Below the pieces are notes generated by a model. The model worked only from the letters and a program-made list of their open reading frames with translations, ran no database searches and was not told the origin of the DNA. Both the position numbers and the translations under genes were made by a program. A stretch of 64,000 nucleotides of DNA from positions 1 to 64,000 of the forward strand of contig NZ_JACGAG010000007.1 of NCBI RefSeq assembly GCF_014050525.1. The letters run 5' to 3'. Of this stretch, positions 45,014 to 53,934 are shown in pieces. Origin of the DNA: Clostridium sp. cel8. Its GTDB lineage: Bacteria > Bacillota > Clostridia > Clostridiales > Clostridiaceae. Positions within the stretch are counted from its first letter, which is position 1, and each line of letters opens with the position of its first letter.

Positions 45014-45616
45014 TTATATTTTGTCCTCTAACACAACTGTTGTTCCTGAAATATAATCATGAATAGCTCTATGTGATGCAGTACTTAAAATCAAAATACC
45101 AGATATAATTGTCAAAATTCTTCCTGGAACTCCTAGATAGTATTCAAAATAAAATCCACTTATAAGAGTAAGCATTTGTACTAAATAGCTTGTAATTATA
45201 ACTGCAGATTCTTCTATAAGAACCAATCCTATAATTTGACGTATAAACAGAGTTTTTAAATCTAGATCTGAATGATCCATTTTCACAATTTTAATTTTAA
45301 CTAAATGCTTTCCAATTGTCTGACCATTATATTTCTTATATGGAATATACACATAATAAATTATGGCTGTAACAAAGCATAGAGCACCAGCTAAATATGC
45401 CCATCCTCTTGAATATCCAAGACTTGCAAATATATAGAGATTACTAAACATATCTGTTCTTTTTGTCACTGTAGCATAAATTAAAACCGCAGGCAATCCT
45501 GTAACAATTCCTCCCAAGAACCAGTCTATAACATATGCTAAAAGACGCCTTGATATACTGACATTTGATGGTTCTCTATTTATAAAGGACTTTATCTTAC
45601 CCCATAATTTATGCAT
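45014..45616 (-). CDS. RDD-family membrane protein
   Basis: A 200-residue membrane protein with about four helices. The defining pattern is present: ISRRLLAYVIDWFLGG at the first helix (the Arg and Asp of RDD) and GQTIGKHLVKIKIVK before the third. RDD proteins have been linked to ion or solute transport, but the function is poorly defined. It is the last gene of the PTS-peptidase operon, 12 bases after the C-S lyase gene. It may export a product or act in envelope homeostasis. The ATG follows AGGAGGAAATTTTT. Confidence 0.85.
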   Translation of the reverse strand: MHKLWGKIKSFINREPSNVSISRRLLAYVIDWFLGGIVTGLPAVLIYATVTKRTDMFSNLYIFASLGYSRGWAYLAGALCFVTAIIYYVYIPYKKYNGQTIGKHLVKIKIVKMDHSDLDLKTLFIRQIIGLVLIEESAVIITSYLVQMLTLISGFYFEYYLGVPGRILTIISGILILSTASHRAIHDYISGTTVVLEDKI

Positions 45617-45628
45617 AAAAATTTCCTC

Positions 45629-46810
45629 CTATTTTGAATACAAATAATCCATAGCTTTTTTAAAACCTTCCAAACCTTTTCTAACCTTTGAACTAGGGCA
45701 TCCTAAATTCATTCTTAAATATTTTGCACCATTAGATCCATAAGTTTCACCTTTCATAATAGCAACTCCACCTACATTTACTAAAGCATATTGAATTTCT
45801 TCAGATGTATATGGAACTTTTCTTCCATCTATCCATGCTAAATAAGTAGCATCTGGTTTTTTAAATTTAAAATCTACAAGTTCATTCTTAACAAAGTTCT
45901 CTACCAGCTCCATGTTACCACGAATATAGTCATTTAATTGATCTATATAATCATCACATTGTGTATATCCTACCATTGTAGCATACATTCCAAATATACT
46001 TGCAGAGTTTAAAAAATCTTTTTTTCTAGTGTGATATAAGAAATCATCTCTTACAGTATCTTTTGGTATTATAACATATGAACCAATCAATCCAGGAGTA
46101 TTAAACGTCTTACTTGAAGAAGAAGCTGTATATAACTCATCATAGTCATCTATATATGATAAAAGAGGTATTTGCTTCTTTTTTCCAATCTGTATATCCA
46201 TATGTATCTCATCAGAAATTATCTTTACATTATATTTCTTACACAATGACACCATATATTTCATATCATCTTCTGACCACATCTTACCTGTAGGATTGTG
46301 TGGAGAACATAAAAGCAATACTTTACAGTCTTTTATCTGTCTTTCAAATAAATCAAAATCAATTTCAAAAGAATCCCCTTTATGAATTAAATCGTTTGAT
46401 ACTAATATACGATCATTGTCTTCTATAACTGTAAAAAATGAGTCATACATAGGATTAAATGTCAAAATCTTATCTTTTGGATAACTTATCAACCTGATTA
46501 ATAAAGACACTGAATACATAACACTTGGACTATATAAAATCCAATTTTCTTCAATATGTGTATTAAATCTTCTCTTATAATGCTCTGTTATAGATGACTT
46601 GAAATCATGATGATTCCACCTAGTATATCCATATATCTGCTGGCCTGCAACTTGAAGAATCTTTTTCGTAATAGGTTTTGGAACAATAAAATCAGTATCT
46701 GAAATTGAAAACGGCAATAAATTTCTTTTATTAAATCTATCCTGAATATAATCCCATTGTGTAGAATAAGTTCCAAGACGATTATGAACTTGATCAAAAT
46801 TATATTTCAT
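45629..46810 (-). CDS. PatB/MalY-type C-S lyase (PLP aminotransferase fold)
   Basis: A 393-residue fold-type I PLP enzyme of the MalY/PatB branch, which cleaves C-S bonds of cystathionine or S-substituted cysteines to a thiol, pyruvate and ammonia. The start MKYNFDQVHNRLGTYSTQWD is typical of the branch. LLCSPHNPTGKMW, ISDEIHMD and the PLP-lysine segment SSSKTFNTPGL are all present, as is the C-terminal Arg of YLRMNLGCP. Placement in a PTS-peptidase operon suggests its substrate is released from an imported conjugate. It adjoins the M24 gene with no gap. Confidence 0.92.
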   Translation of the reverse strand: MKYNFDQVHNRLGTYSTQWDYIQDRFNKRNLLPFSISDTDFIVPKPITKKILQVAGQQIYGYTRWNHHDFKSSITEHYKRRFNTHIEENWILYSPSVMYSVSLLIRLISYPKDKILTFNPMYDSFFTVIEDNDRILVSNDLIHKGDSFEIDFDLFERQIKDCKVLLLCSPHNPTGKMWSEDDMKYMVSLCKKYNVKIISDEIHMDIQIGKKKQIPLLSYIDDYDELYTASSSSKTFNTPGLIGSYVIIPKDTVRDDFLYHTRKKDFLNSASIFGMYATMVGYTQCDDYIDQLNDYIRGNMELVENFVKNELVDFKFKKPDATYLAWIDGRKVPYTSEEIQYALVNVGGVAIMKGETYGSNGAKYLRMNLGCPSSKVRKGLEGFKKAMDYLYSK

Positions 46811-47899
46811 CTATCTTACCTCCAAAATTATATAATCTTTTGTAGTCTTATTAAGTGGAATACCTTTTCCATTAATAATAACTACATCATCTTCAATACG
46901 CACACCACCAACATTTGGAACATAAATTCCAGGTTCACAAGACATCATCATATGTTCCTTTAAAATAGTATTACTTTCAGGATTTAAAACTGGCATTTCA
47001 CAGCCATCTCCTATTCCAAGACCATGACCTAATCCATGATTGAAATATTTACTATATCCAGCTTTAGAAATAATATCTCTAGCAGCTTTATCAACAGAAC
47101 TTGCAACAACACCTGACTTAATAGCATTTAATCCTGCTAACTGTGCCTTTAAAACAATATCATAAATTTCTTTAATCTTAGGATCTGGTTCTCCAATAAA
47201 ACACATACGGGTCATATCTGATTGATAATTTTTATACTGTATTCCAAAGTCAATCATAATTGGTTCATGAGCCTTAACCTTACGTTGAGTAGGTCTTCCA
47301 TGAGGTAAAGCTGTTCTCTCCCCAGTTGCTACAATTGTGTCAAAAGACATCTGCTGAGCTCCTGAAGCAATTGAATTGTATTGAATAAGAGCGCTTATTT
47401 CATACTCTGTCATTCCTACTCGTATATTTTCAATAACTTTTTTATAAATATCATCTGTAATATCAATTGCCTCTTTCATAGTATCTATTTCTTCTTGTGT
47501 TTTTATAATGCGCAATTTAGCAATTTCTTTATCTAAAAGAATGATTTGAACCCCTAGCTTTTCAACATCTCTATAATCTTTTACTAACATTTGCGAAGCT
47601 TCAATGCCTAAATTATGACAATTTTCTTTTTTTAATATATCTTCAACTACTGCTAAGTAATTCTTACTGCCCTTATATGAAGAGTTTAGAAGTATTTCAA
47701 GGTCATGTTCTTTTTCTTTAGCTTCTGTTAAGTATCTTTCATCTAATATGAGGAAACCTTTATTTTGAGTAATTAAAATATTACAACCACTACCTGTCAT
47801 AGTCGATAGCCATTTTTTCATAGTTTTACTATTTATAAGCATAGCATCAATATTGTTATTATACATAAATTTCTGTACTTTTTTCACCATTCTCGCCAT
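46811..47899 (-). CDS. M24-family peptidase (Xaa-Pro aminopeptidase/dipeptidase type)
   Basis: A cytoplasmic metallopeptidase of about 362 residues. The N-terminal creatinase-like domain is followed by a pita-bread catalytic domain. Metal ligands are visible in MIDFGIQYKNYQSDMTRM (two Asp), NHGLGHGLG (His), SCEPGIYV (Glu) and GVRIEDDVVI (Glu). It probably removes or cleaves at N-terminal X-Pro bonds. The frame is open to 47932. The ATG at 47899 follows AAAGGTGGGG and is preferred. It lies between PTS EIIC and the C-S lyase. Confidence 0.92.
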   Translation of the reverse strand: MARMVKKVQKFMYNNNIDAMLINSKTMKKWLSTMTGSGCNILITQNKGFLILDERYLTEAKEKEHDLEILLNSSYKGSKNYLAVVEDILKKENCHNLGIEASQMLVKDYRDVEKLGVQIILLDKEIAKLRIIKTQEEIDTMKEAIDITDDIYKKVIENIRVGMTEYEISALIQYNSIASGAQQMSFDTIVATGERTALPHGRPTQRKVKAHEPIMIDFGIQYKNYQSDMTRMCFIGEPDPKIKEIYDIVLKAQLAGLNAIKSGVVASSVDKAARDIISKAGYSKYFNHGLGHGLGIGDGCEMPVLNPESNTILKEHMMMSCEPGIYVPNVGGVRIEDDVVIINGKGIPLNKTTKDYIILEVR

Positions 47900-47947
47900 A
47901 TTATCCCCACCTTTAAAGACTAAGGCAAACATAAGTTTGTCTTTGTT

Positions 47948-49261
47948 TTAGAAATCTAAATCAAGATCTTTTAATATTTCTTCATCTTGTTTAGAGATAT
48001 TATTCTTTTCATTATCTTTTTTCTGATAACGGTTTTCATATATCTTAAAGAATGGATACCATACACTAATTGATAAGAGTAATTGAATTGCATTAGCAAC
48101 AATTGACATTACATCCATATTAGTTAAATATCCTTCCAAGAAAACACCTACATAAGGTGGAGTAAAGAACGAACATCTTAATATTCCAAATTTCATCATC
48201 CATCCAGGTATACTTCCTATAATTCCACCACAAATAACATATGGAATAAAGAATATAGGATTTAATACGATTGGAGCACCAAATAATATTGGTTCATTAA
48301 TTCCGAAAAGTGCAGGAATTAATGCAACACGTCCTACTTGTTTTAATGCCTTAGATTTAGAAAACAAACACCAAAATACTAAACCAAATGTTATTCCTGT
48401 ACCTGTAAAATTTCCAAAGGCAGAATCTGGACCAGGTGCAAAGAAATGAGTCATTGGTAATCCCGCTTTATAGTTAGCTATATTTTCTGCTAAAAACTGA
48501 GTAGAAATTGGGCTTGTAATTGGACTTAATACAGATGGATGAATTCCAAAGAAGAATAGTAAACATTGCAACATCTTCAGGAATGTATAAGCCAATGGAT
48601 TGTCCATAGATCCAACTAGCGGCGCAAATATACTTGTAAAAATCAATGGTGGCATTATATTAAACACGTTTACACACACAATACGTATAATTAAGAAACA
48701 ACCAATAATAATAACTGATATTGGAATCATTTCAAATGATCTTGAAACAAAATCTGGTACTGATTCTGGCATTTTAATTGTGAATTTTTTCTTTTTACAC
48801 CAACGATATAATTCTACAGCAACAATTGTAGCAAACATTGCTGAAAAAAGACCTTTTGGTCCTAAATACTTAGTCATAATTCCGCCATCTTTTGTATAAT
48901 CAACAGTTATCATAAAGAAACCAATAACCGCCATAATAACAGATCCTGGAACATCAATCTTATAAGAATTGGCAAGATGGTACGCCATAATAGCTGTAGC
49001 ATATAATGACATAAGTGCCATACCTACGTTGTATGGAATATAGATAATATCAAGATTAGCAAGTATCCATTGAGATATCCCATTATCCTTACCAATCATA
49101 TTAGGAATAGCCTCTGGAATCAGACAAAAGCTACCTATGATTAGTAGAGGCATTAAAGCTACCATAGCTTTTTTAATGGCACTCAAATGTACTTCTTTAT
49201 CCATTTTGTTAGCAAGTGGTGCTAAATATTTGTTCATAAAAGCTTCGAACTTATTAAACAT
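47948..49261 (-). CDS. PTS lactose/cellobiose-family EIIC permease
   Basis: A 437-residue, about 10-helix sugar permease that imports and phosphorylates its substrate together with the EIIB and EIIA encoded just upstream. N-terminal FNKFEAFMNKYLAPLANKM and mid-protein PALFGINEPILFGAPIVLNP (the NEP substrate block) are diagnostic for the Lac family. A polar tail (about 400-437) follows the last helix. The sugar cannot be told from sequence. No 6-phospho-beta-glycosidase accompanies it in this operon. The ATG follows GAGGTGGAAAA. Confidence 0.94.
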   Translation of the reverse strand: MFNKFEAFMNKYLAPLANKMDKEVHLSAIKKAMVALMPLLIIGSFCLIPEAIPNMIGKDNGISQWILANLDIIYIPYNVGMALMSLYATAIMAYHLANSYKIDVPGSVIMAVIGFFMITVDYTKDGGIMTKYLGPKGLFSAMFATIVAVELYRWCKKKKFTIKMPESVPDFVSRSFEMIPISVIIIGCFLIIRIVCVNVFNIMPPLIFTSIFAPLVGSMDNPLAYTFLKMLQCLLFFFGIHPSVLSPITSPISTQFLAENIANYKAGLPMTHFFAPGPDSAFGNFTGTGITFGLVFWCLFSKSKALKQVGRVALIPALFGINEPILFGAPIVLNPIFFIPYVICGGIIGSIPGWMMKFGILRCSFFTPPYVGVFLEGYLTNMDVMSIVANAIQLLLSISVWYPFFKIYENRYQKKDNEKNNISKQDEEILKDLDLDF

Positions 49262-49273
49262 TTTTCCACCTCA

Positions 49274-49612
49274 TTATTTATTTTTTTTCATATCAGCTTT
49301 TTTACGTTCTATAAGTACTTTTTTCAATACAGTTGCCCCATCCATTTTTCCATAAGTTTCTTTGTCCACAACTACATAAGGAATTTCATGTGGATCAATT
49401 ATTGATTTAATATAATCCAACTTATGCGCAATTTGTGGCCCAACAACAACAACATCACAATCTTCAACTTCACTTTCCAAAATATCTACAGGAATCGCAG
49501 CAAATTTAAAATCATCCTCTTTAAGTTTTGCACTCTTTTTAATTACACCTTTCATACTTTCCATGAGCATAGTCGTTGAAAATCCTCCTGCACAACATAA
49601 TACAATTTTCAT
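49274..49612 (-). CDS. PTS lactose/cellobiose-family EIIB
   Basis: A 112-residue cytoplasmic phosphocarrier. The phosphorylated Cys is in the N-terminal loop MKIVLCCAGGFSTTMLMESM. The frame extends to 49642, but the ATG at 49612 is preceded by GGGAGGAGAAGTAAA. It lies one base downstream of EIIA and 12 bases upstream of EIIC. It passes phosphate from EIIA to the sugar bound by EIIC. Confidence 0.94.
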   Translation of the reverse strand: MKIVLCCAGGFSTTMLMESMKGVIKKSAKLKEDDFKFAAIPVDILESEVEDCDVVVVGPQIAHKLDYIKSIIDPHEIPYVVVDKETYGKMDGATVLKKVLIERKKADMKKNK

Positions 49613-49613
49613 T

Positions 49614-49937
49614 TTACTTCTCCTCCCTTTCTTCAAATACATTTATTAACTCCTCAATTAAATCTCTAGCTAATTGAGATGTCATATAATGGTCTTGTGC
49701 ATGCACCATTAATAACCCAACTCCAGATTTATCATCACTATTTGATATACTGTCCGTGATGATCTTTGTTTGAATTTTATGAGCAGCTAGATCTTCTTTT
49801 TTAGCCTCAGATAGTAATTTACGAGCTTCATCATATTCTCTTGTCTTAACTTTTTTTAGTGCTTCAAAAGCCTTTGATTTACTTTCACCTGCAGAAGAAA
49901 TCATTTCCATAATCATATTCTGTTCTACTTCAGTCAT
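49614..49937 (-). CDS. PTS lactose/cellobiose-family EIIA
   Basis: A 107-residue all-helical EIIA-Lac protein with the conserved motif LLMVHAQDHYMTSQLARDL, which contains the phosphorylated His. Lac-type EIIA proteins work as trimers and accept phosphate from HPr. It overlaps the end of the M42 peptidase gene by 8 bases, so the peptidase and transporter are translationally coupled. The ATG follows GGAGGATACCAAG. Confidence 0.94.
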   Translation of the reverse strand: MTEVEQNMIMEMISSAGESKSKAFEALKKVKTREYDEARKLLSEAKKEDLAAHKIQTKIITDSISNSDDKSGVGLLMVHAQDHYMTSQLARDLIEELINVFEEREEK

Positions 49938-50991
49938 CTTGGTATCCTCCTAAAAAATTAACAAATTTGTTATAATCTTGACGTTTTAAACAATAACATA
50001 ACTCACATACGAGTTTAATTAAATTTTCTAAATCATATCTATGAACAAGAGAATATGGACCATGGCAATACCTTAATGGTATTCCCAGCACAAGTGCCAA
50101 CTTTCCATTACGATTTAAATGAGCATATCCAGCATCAGTTCCTCCTCCCTTAAACATATCACATTGATATGGAATACCTTTTTCATCTGCAATACTCTTA
50201 ACATATCTTAAAAGTTCTACATTTGGAAACATTGTCTTATCATAATGCACAATCATAGGTCCCATTCCAATAAGTCGATGATTTGTATAGTTTTTTACAA
50301 GTTCAGGGTTATTTGCTACATCTAATGCAAATACTATATCTGGATCAATAAGATTAGCTGCAGTTTTTGCACCTCGAGTTCCAACTTCTTCGCTGCTTGT
50401 ACCTACAAAATAGATATCATTTTCAACATCATCTTTTATTCTCTTAATAGCTTCAGCAATAACATAGCATCCAGTTCTATCATCCATTGCCTTACCCATA
50501 TAAACATTTTCATTTGATAGCTGCCTTGCCTCACTTGCAAAACAAACCATATTTCCTATTTCTATTCCAAATGATTTAACTTCAGCTTCAGTATCACATC
50601 CAATATCGATGTACATTTCCTTTACATTTCCTTCACTATCTTTCGTAACATTTAGAAGTCCCTCTATTTTTTTACCATTAAATGTTGTTATTCTAACAAT
50701 TTGCATTTCTTTACTCTTATTTTGTACACTACCTACAGCCATAAGATATATAAATCCTATATCTGAAATGCTTCTAACTATAAATCCCACTTCATCCATG
50801 TGAGCACAAAACATAATTTTTAGTGGATTTTTGTCTTTTCCTTTTTTATGGAATATAATACTTCCAATATTATCACAAAAAACTTCATCACTATATTTTG
50901 CAACTTCGTTGTATAAAATTTTTCTTATTTCATTTTCATGAGAAGCTATACCATCTGCATTGCTTAGTGCTTTTAATAAGCTATAATTCAT
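49930..50991 (-). CDS. M42-family aminopeptidase in PTS operon
   Basis: A 353-residue di-metal aminopeptidase. Ligand and catalytic residues appear in CAHMDEVGF (His), MDDRTGCYV (Asp), TSSEEVGTRG (catalytic and metal Glu), FALDVANN (Asp) and YCHGPYSLVHRYD (His). It is similar in setting to E. coli FrvX and YpdE, which also sit in PTS operons. The frame opens at 51000, but the ATG at 50991 follows GGAGGTGTTAATT. It overlaps the regulator gene by 11 bases and EIIA by 8. Confidence 0.93.
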   Translation of the reverse strand: MNYSLLKALSNADGIASHENEIRKILYNEVAKYSDEVFCDNIGSIIFHKKGKDKNPLKIMFCAHMDEVGFIVRSISDIGFIYLMAVGSVQNKSKEMQIVRITTFNGKKIEGLLNVTKDSEGNVKEMYIDIGCDTEAEVKSFGIEIGNMVCFASEARQLSNENVYMGKAMDDRTGCYVIAEAIKRIKDDVENDIYFVGTSSEEVGTRGAKTAANLIDPDIVFALDVANNPELVKNYTNHRLIGMGPMIVHYDKTMFPNVELLRYVKSIADEKGIPYQCDMFKGGGTDAGYAHLNRNGKLALVLGIPLRYCHGPYSLVHRYDLENLIKLVCELCYCLKRQDYNKFVNFLGGYQDD

Positions 50992-52891
50992 AATTAACAC
51001 CTCCTATCTCTTTCATAACTGCTATAAACTCTTCGAAAAATTTAACACTAACTAATCTTTCCAAGTACTTTGGTTCTCGCATTAGTTGACATAACTTTTT
51101 AGTAATATCTTTATAAATTTCTACTTGCTCTTTTTTTAAGCAAATCATGAACACAATTCTTACTTCTCTTCCATTAGATAAAAATGGATTTTTCAATATA
51201 CTAACTGATATTGCATTCTTTAAAGCATCTGTTTCAATAGGATGAGGTATGCATACTCCATTTAAATAAACGGTGCTTACAAATTTCTCTCGTTCCATAA
51301 CCATATCTGCATATCCCTTCTTGCCATATCCTTTCTTTTCAAGATCTTCTGCCATATTTCTAATAAGATGCTCGTAACTATCATCTTCTACTATGTTAAA
51401 AAATTCCTTTGAAAAATAAGAATAGTATGTTGGCTTTTCATTTATCAATGTATATGGATTATAATCATCACACTTTATAATTTCCCTAATTCTATACAAG
51501 TCTTTATCGTCTAAAAATTCTTTTATATAAATTACAGGTATATTGACATCATAAGATATTGGTACAGCTGTAAAAATAATATCAGGCTTATAACTTAAAA
51601 GTTCTTCCTGCTGTAAAAATGAAAATGTTTTAACTTCTGACCTTGAAAACACAGACTCAAGTTGCATCTTAATCAAATATGAAATTCCACCACCTGATGT
51701 ACATACAACACCAATTTTTTTGTAAGATTGTATTTTCAATTCTTTTTCCTTTTCCATATGTGCTGCAAAATGCATAGCTACAAATCCTATTTCATCAAAA
51801 CTAAATTTAATATTGTACTTTTTGTGGAATACATCACAAAATTGTATTGCAATATCAAATATCATAGGATATACAACACTTAACTGAGTTGCAAAAGAAT
51901 TTTTATGCGAAATTTTATTCTTATATCTATTAGCTAAAAGTATCATATGCGAAATCAAAAATTGTTTCAAATCATGATCTTTTAGAAAATGACTATCATA
52001 AATTTTATCTATTCTTTTTAAACAATTTTCTATATCTTCAGTTAAATTATTAGTAAATAAAATATCTGATTCTTGTTTAGCAATATTTTTCTTAAGAATA
52101 TCAATTAATTCATTTATATCGTCTTTTCCAAAATATACATTATATCTATTTTCCACAATATCGATTATTGCAGATGCAACTTTTTCAATAGAATCAGACT
52201 TAGAAAATTCATAGTCTTTATTTGGCTTATTAGTTTCCTTTTTTGAAATGTATATCATAACTTTTATAAAAACTATAATATTTAATAATTCATTATAATT
52301 AATATTTAGCTTTTCTGTATTCATAATGTTTATTAATTCAGACTCAACATCTGAAAAATTCATTACAACATCATCAACTTCTGTTTTAATGAATACGTTT
52401 CCATCACGATATTTATTACACATATATTGTTTAAGGTCTCTATTTGAACAAACTATTCTAACTCCATGATGACTCTTTTTTTCCAGAGTCATATTATAAT
52501 TTTTACTAATTTGTTCTACTTTTTTTATATCATGCTTAATTAGTGTTTTAGATACTTGAAAAGCATTTGCAATATTATCCATTGAAACGTATGTATTTTG
52601 TACTGATAAAAATGCCAATATTTGATGCGGTCTTTCTTTTACTTTGAAAACATTCTTTTCATTTAATGTTTTAAGAAATTTATTAAATAACTTATCGTTA
52701 ACAACTTCCAACAAATATCCTTTGCCTCTTTTTACATGAATTTTAAATCCTTTATTAGTAGAAATTCTCATGAGATATGAAATATCACTTTGAATTGTTC
52801 TTTTAGATACTTTATATTTGGAAATAAGGTATTCAATTGGAATATAATCTCTATTGTAAATTAAATCGCTCATTATTTGACTCAATCTCAT
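50981..52891 (-). CDS. BglG/MtlR-type PTS-controlled transcriptional activator
   Basis: A 636-residue multidomain regulator. It has two N-terminal helix-turn-helix segments (about 1-140), two PRD domains (about 165-385), an EIIB-like domain with VVCTSGGGISYLIKM (about 400-485) and a C-terminal EIIA-like domain with GVCIPHPIETDAL (about 500-636). PRD proteins are switched by phosphorylation from EIIB and HPr according to sugar uptake. It is the first gene of the eight-gene PTS-peptidase operon and presumably activates it. The ATG follows AAAGGAGAAG. Confidence 0.93.
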   Translation of the reverse strand: MRLSQIMSDLIYNRDYIPIEYLISKYKVSKRTIQSDISYLMRISTNKGFKIHVKRGKGYLLEVVNDKLFNKFLKTLNEKNVFKVKERPHQILAFLSVQNTYVSMDNIANAFQVSKTLIKHDIKKVEQISKNYNMTLEKKSHHGVRIVCSNRDLKQYMCNKYRDGNVFIKTEVDDVVMNFSDVESELINIMNTEKLNINYNELLNIIVFIKVMIYISKKETNKPNKDYEFSKSDSIEKVASAIIDIVENRYNVYFGKDDINELIDILKKNIAKQESDILFTNNLTEDIENCLKRIDKIYDSHFLKDHDLKQFLISHMILLANRYKNKISHKNSFATQLSVVYPMIFDIAIQFCDVFHKKYNIKFSFDEIGFVAMHFAAHMEKEKELKIQSYKKIGVVCTSGGGISYLIKMQLESVFSRSEVKTFSFLQQEELLSYKPDIIFTAVPISYDVNIPVIYIKEFLDDKDLYRIREIIKCDDYNPYTLINEKPTYYSYFSKEFFNIVEDDSYEHLIRNMAEDLEKKGYGKKGYADMVMEREKFVSTVYLNGVCIPHPIETDALKNAISVSILKNPFLSNGREVRIVFMICLKKEQVEIYKDITKKLCQLMREPKYLERLVSVKFFEEFIAVMKEIGGVNYEL

Positions 52892-53049
52892 TTGAACTTC
52901 TCCTTTCTATACTTTTCACTATCATTATACAAATATAATCTAATATAGAAAAGAAGAACTTTTGCACATAAAAATGCAACAATTTTCCTAATGTATATAT
53001 TAGTATTACTATGTCAATTTTTGCACTAAAAAAAGTGTTATCTGTGAAC

Positions 53050-53077
53050 TTGTAAACGCTTTTGTGCAAGTTTACAA
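53050..53077. promoter_or_regulatory. Inverted repeat with cre-like core between divergent PTS operons
   Basis: TTGTAAAC (53050-53057) and GTTTACAA (53070-53077) are perfect inverted repeats. The left arm begins TGTAAACGCTTTTG, which matches the CcpA cre consensus except at the last two bases. It could serve a PRD activator, CcpA, or both. Confidence 0.45.
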
Positions 53078-53162
53078 TAACACATGTAATTTAAATTGTT
53101 TTAAATGAATGAATTACTAATTATCAGGTTATTATAACTAATGCAAGCGAGGTGAAGACAAC

Positions 53163-53615
53163 ATGCTAAGTGATTTACTAAATAAGGACACCATTCAAGT
53201 TGATAATAATACCAACATGAATTGGGAAGATGCTATTAAAAAAGCGGCTATTCCGCTCTTAAAAAATAATAGCATTGAGGACAGATATGTATCAGCTATG
53301 ATCGACTCTGTAAAGGAAAATGGTCCTTATATAAATATAGGAGAAAATATTGCAATGGCACATTCTAGGCCAGAAAATGGAGTTTTAAAAGTTGCACTTT
53401 CTCTTTTGAAAACAGATCCAGCTGTGGATTTAGTAAATGAAGATCATAAAATCAAACTATGGTTTGTACTGTCAGCTGTAGATAGTAACAGCCATATAAA
53501 ATTAATTCAACAGTTAACACAATTATTGGGAAATAAAGAAATAGTCAAAAATATGCTATCCGCAAAAAGTGTTGATGAATTAGCAAATATTATTAAAAAT
53601 AGGGAGGATAAATAG
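53163..53615 (+). CDS. PTS EIIA, mannitol/fructose-ascorbate type
   Basis: A 150-residue phosphocarrier of the EIIA-2 family (UlaC-like). The phosphorylated His is in NIAMAHSRPENGV (about residue 62-74), and GPYINIGE precedes it. It is the first gene of a second PTS operon, transcribed away from the PTS-peptidase operon. The ATG follows GCGAGGTGAAGACAAC. The same domain type recurs at the end of the regulator at 55365. Confidence 0.92.
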   Translation: MLSDLLNKDTIQVDNNTNMNWEDAIKKAAIPLLKNNSIEDRYVSAMIDSVKENGPYINIGENIAMAHSRPENGVLKVALSLLKTDPAVDLVNEDHKIKLWFVLSAVDSNSHIKLIQQLTQLLGNKEIVKNMLSAKSVDELANIIKNREDK

Positions 53616-53617
53616 AT

Positions 53618-53917
53618 ATGAAAATTCTTGCAGTATGTCAAAGTGGATTAGGTAGTAGTTTTATGGTTCAAATGAATATTCAGCAAATTCTAGAAGATGA
53701 AGGTGTTAATGTAGACAATATTCAAATAGACCATGCTGATGTTGGAAGTGTTTCAGATGGTGCGGCAGATTACTTTTTTGTTGAGTCAACTCTTGCTGAT
53801 GCACTTGGTAATATATCTAAGGAAAAAGTTATACCTTTAAAAAGCTTAATTGATAAAGATGAAATTAAAAAACATGTGAATACAATTTTGGATAAAGAAA
53901 ATATAACTCACTCCTAA
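53618..53917 (+). CDS. PTS EIIB, ascorbate/galactitol type
   Basis: A 99-residue EIIB with the Cys phosphorylation loop MKILAVCQSGLGSSFMV, as in UlaB and GatB. It starts 3 bases after the EIIA stop codon behind GGGAGGATAAATAG. It relays phosphate from the EIIA gene before it to the EIIC after it. Confidence 0.93.
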   Translation: MKILAVCQSGLGSSFMVQMNIQQILEDEGVNVDNIQIDHADVGSVSDGAADYFFVESTLADALGNISKEKVIPLKSLIDKDEIKKHVNTILDKENITHS

Positions 53918-53934
53918 GAAAGGTAGGTTTAAAA

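Noticed and set aside
52851-53069. 72-codon minus-strand open frame upstream of the PRD regulator
   Set aside because: It overlaps the promoter region and the first codons of the regulator, has no ribosome site, and its translation looks like AT-rich noise.
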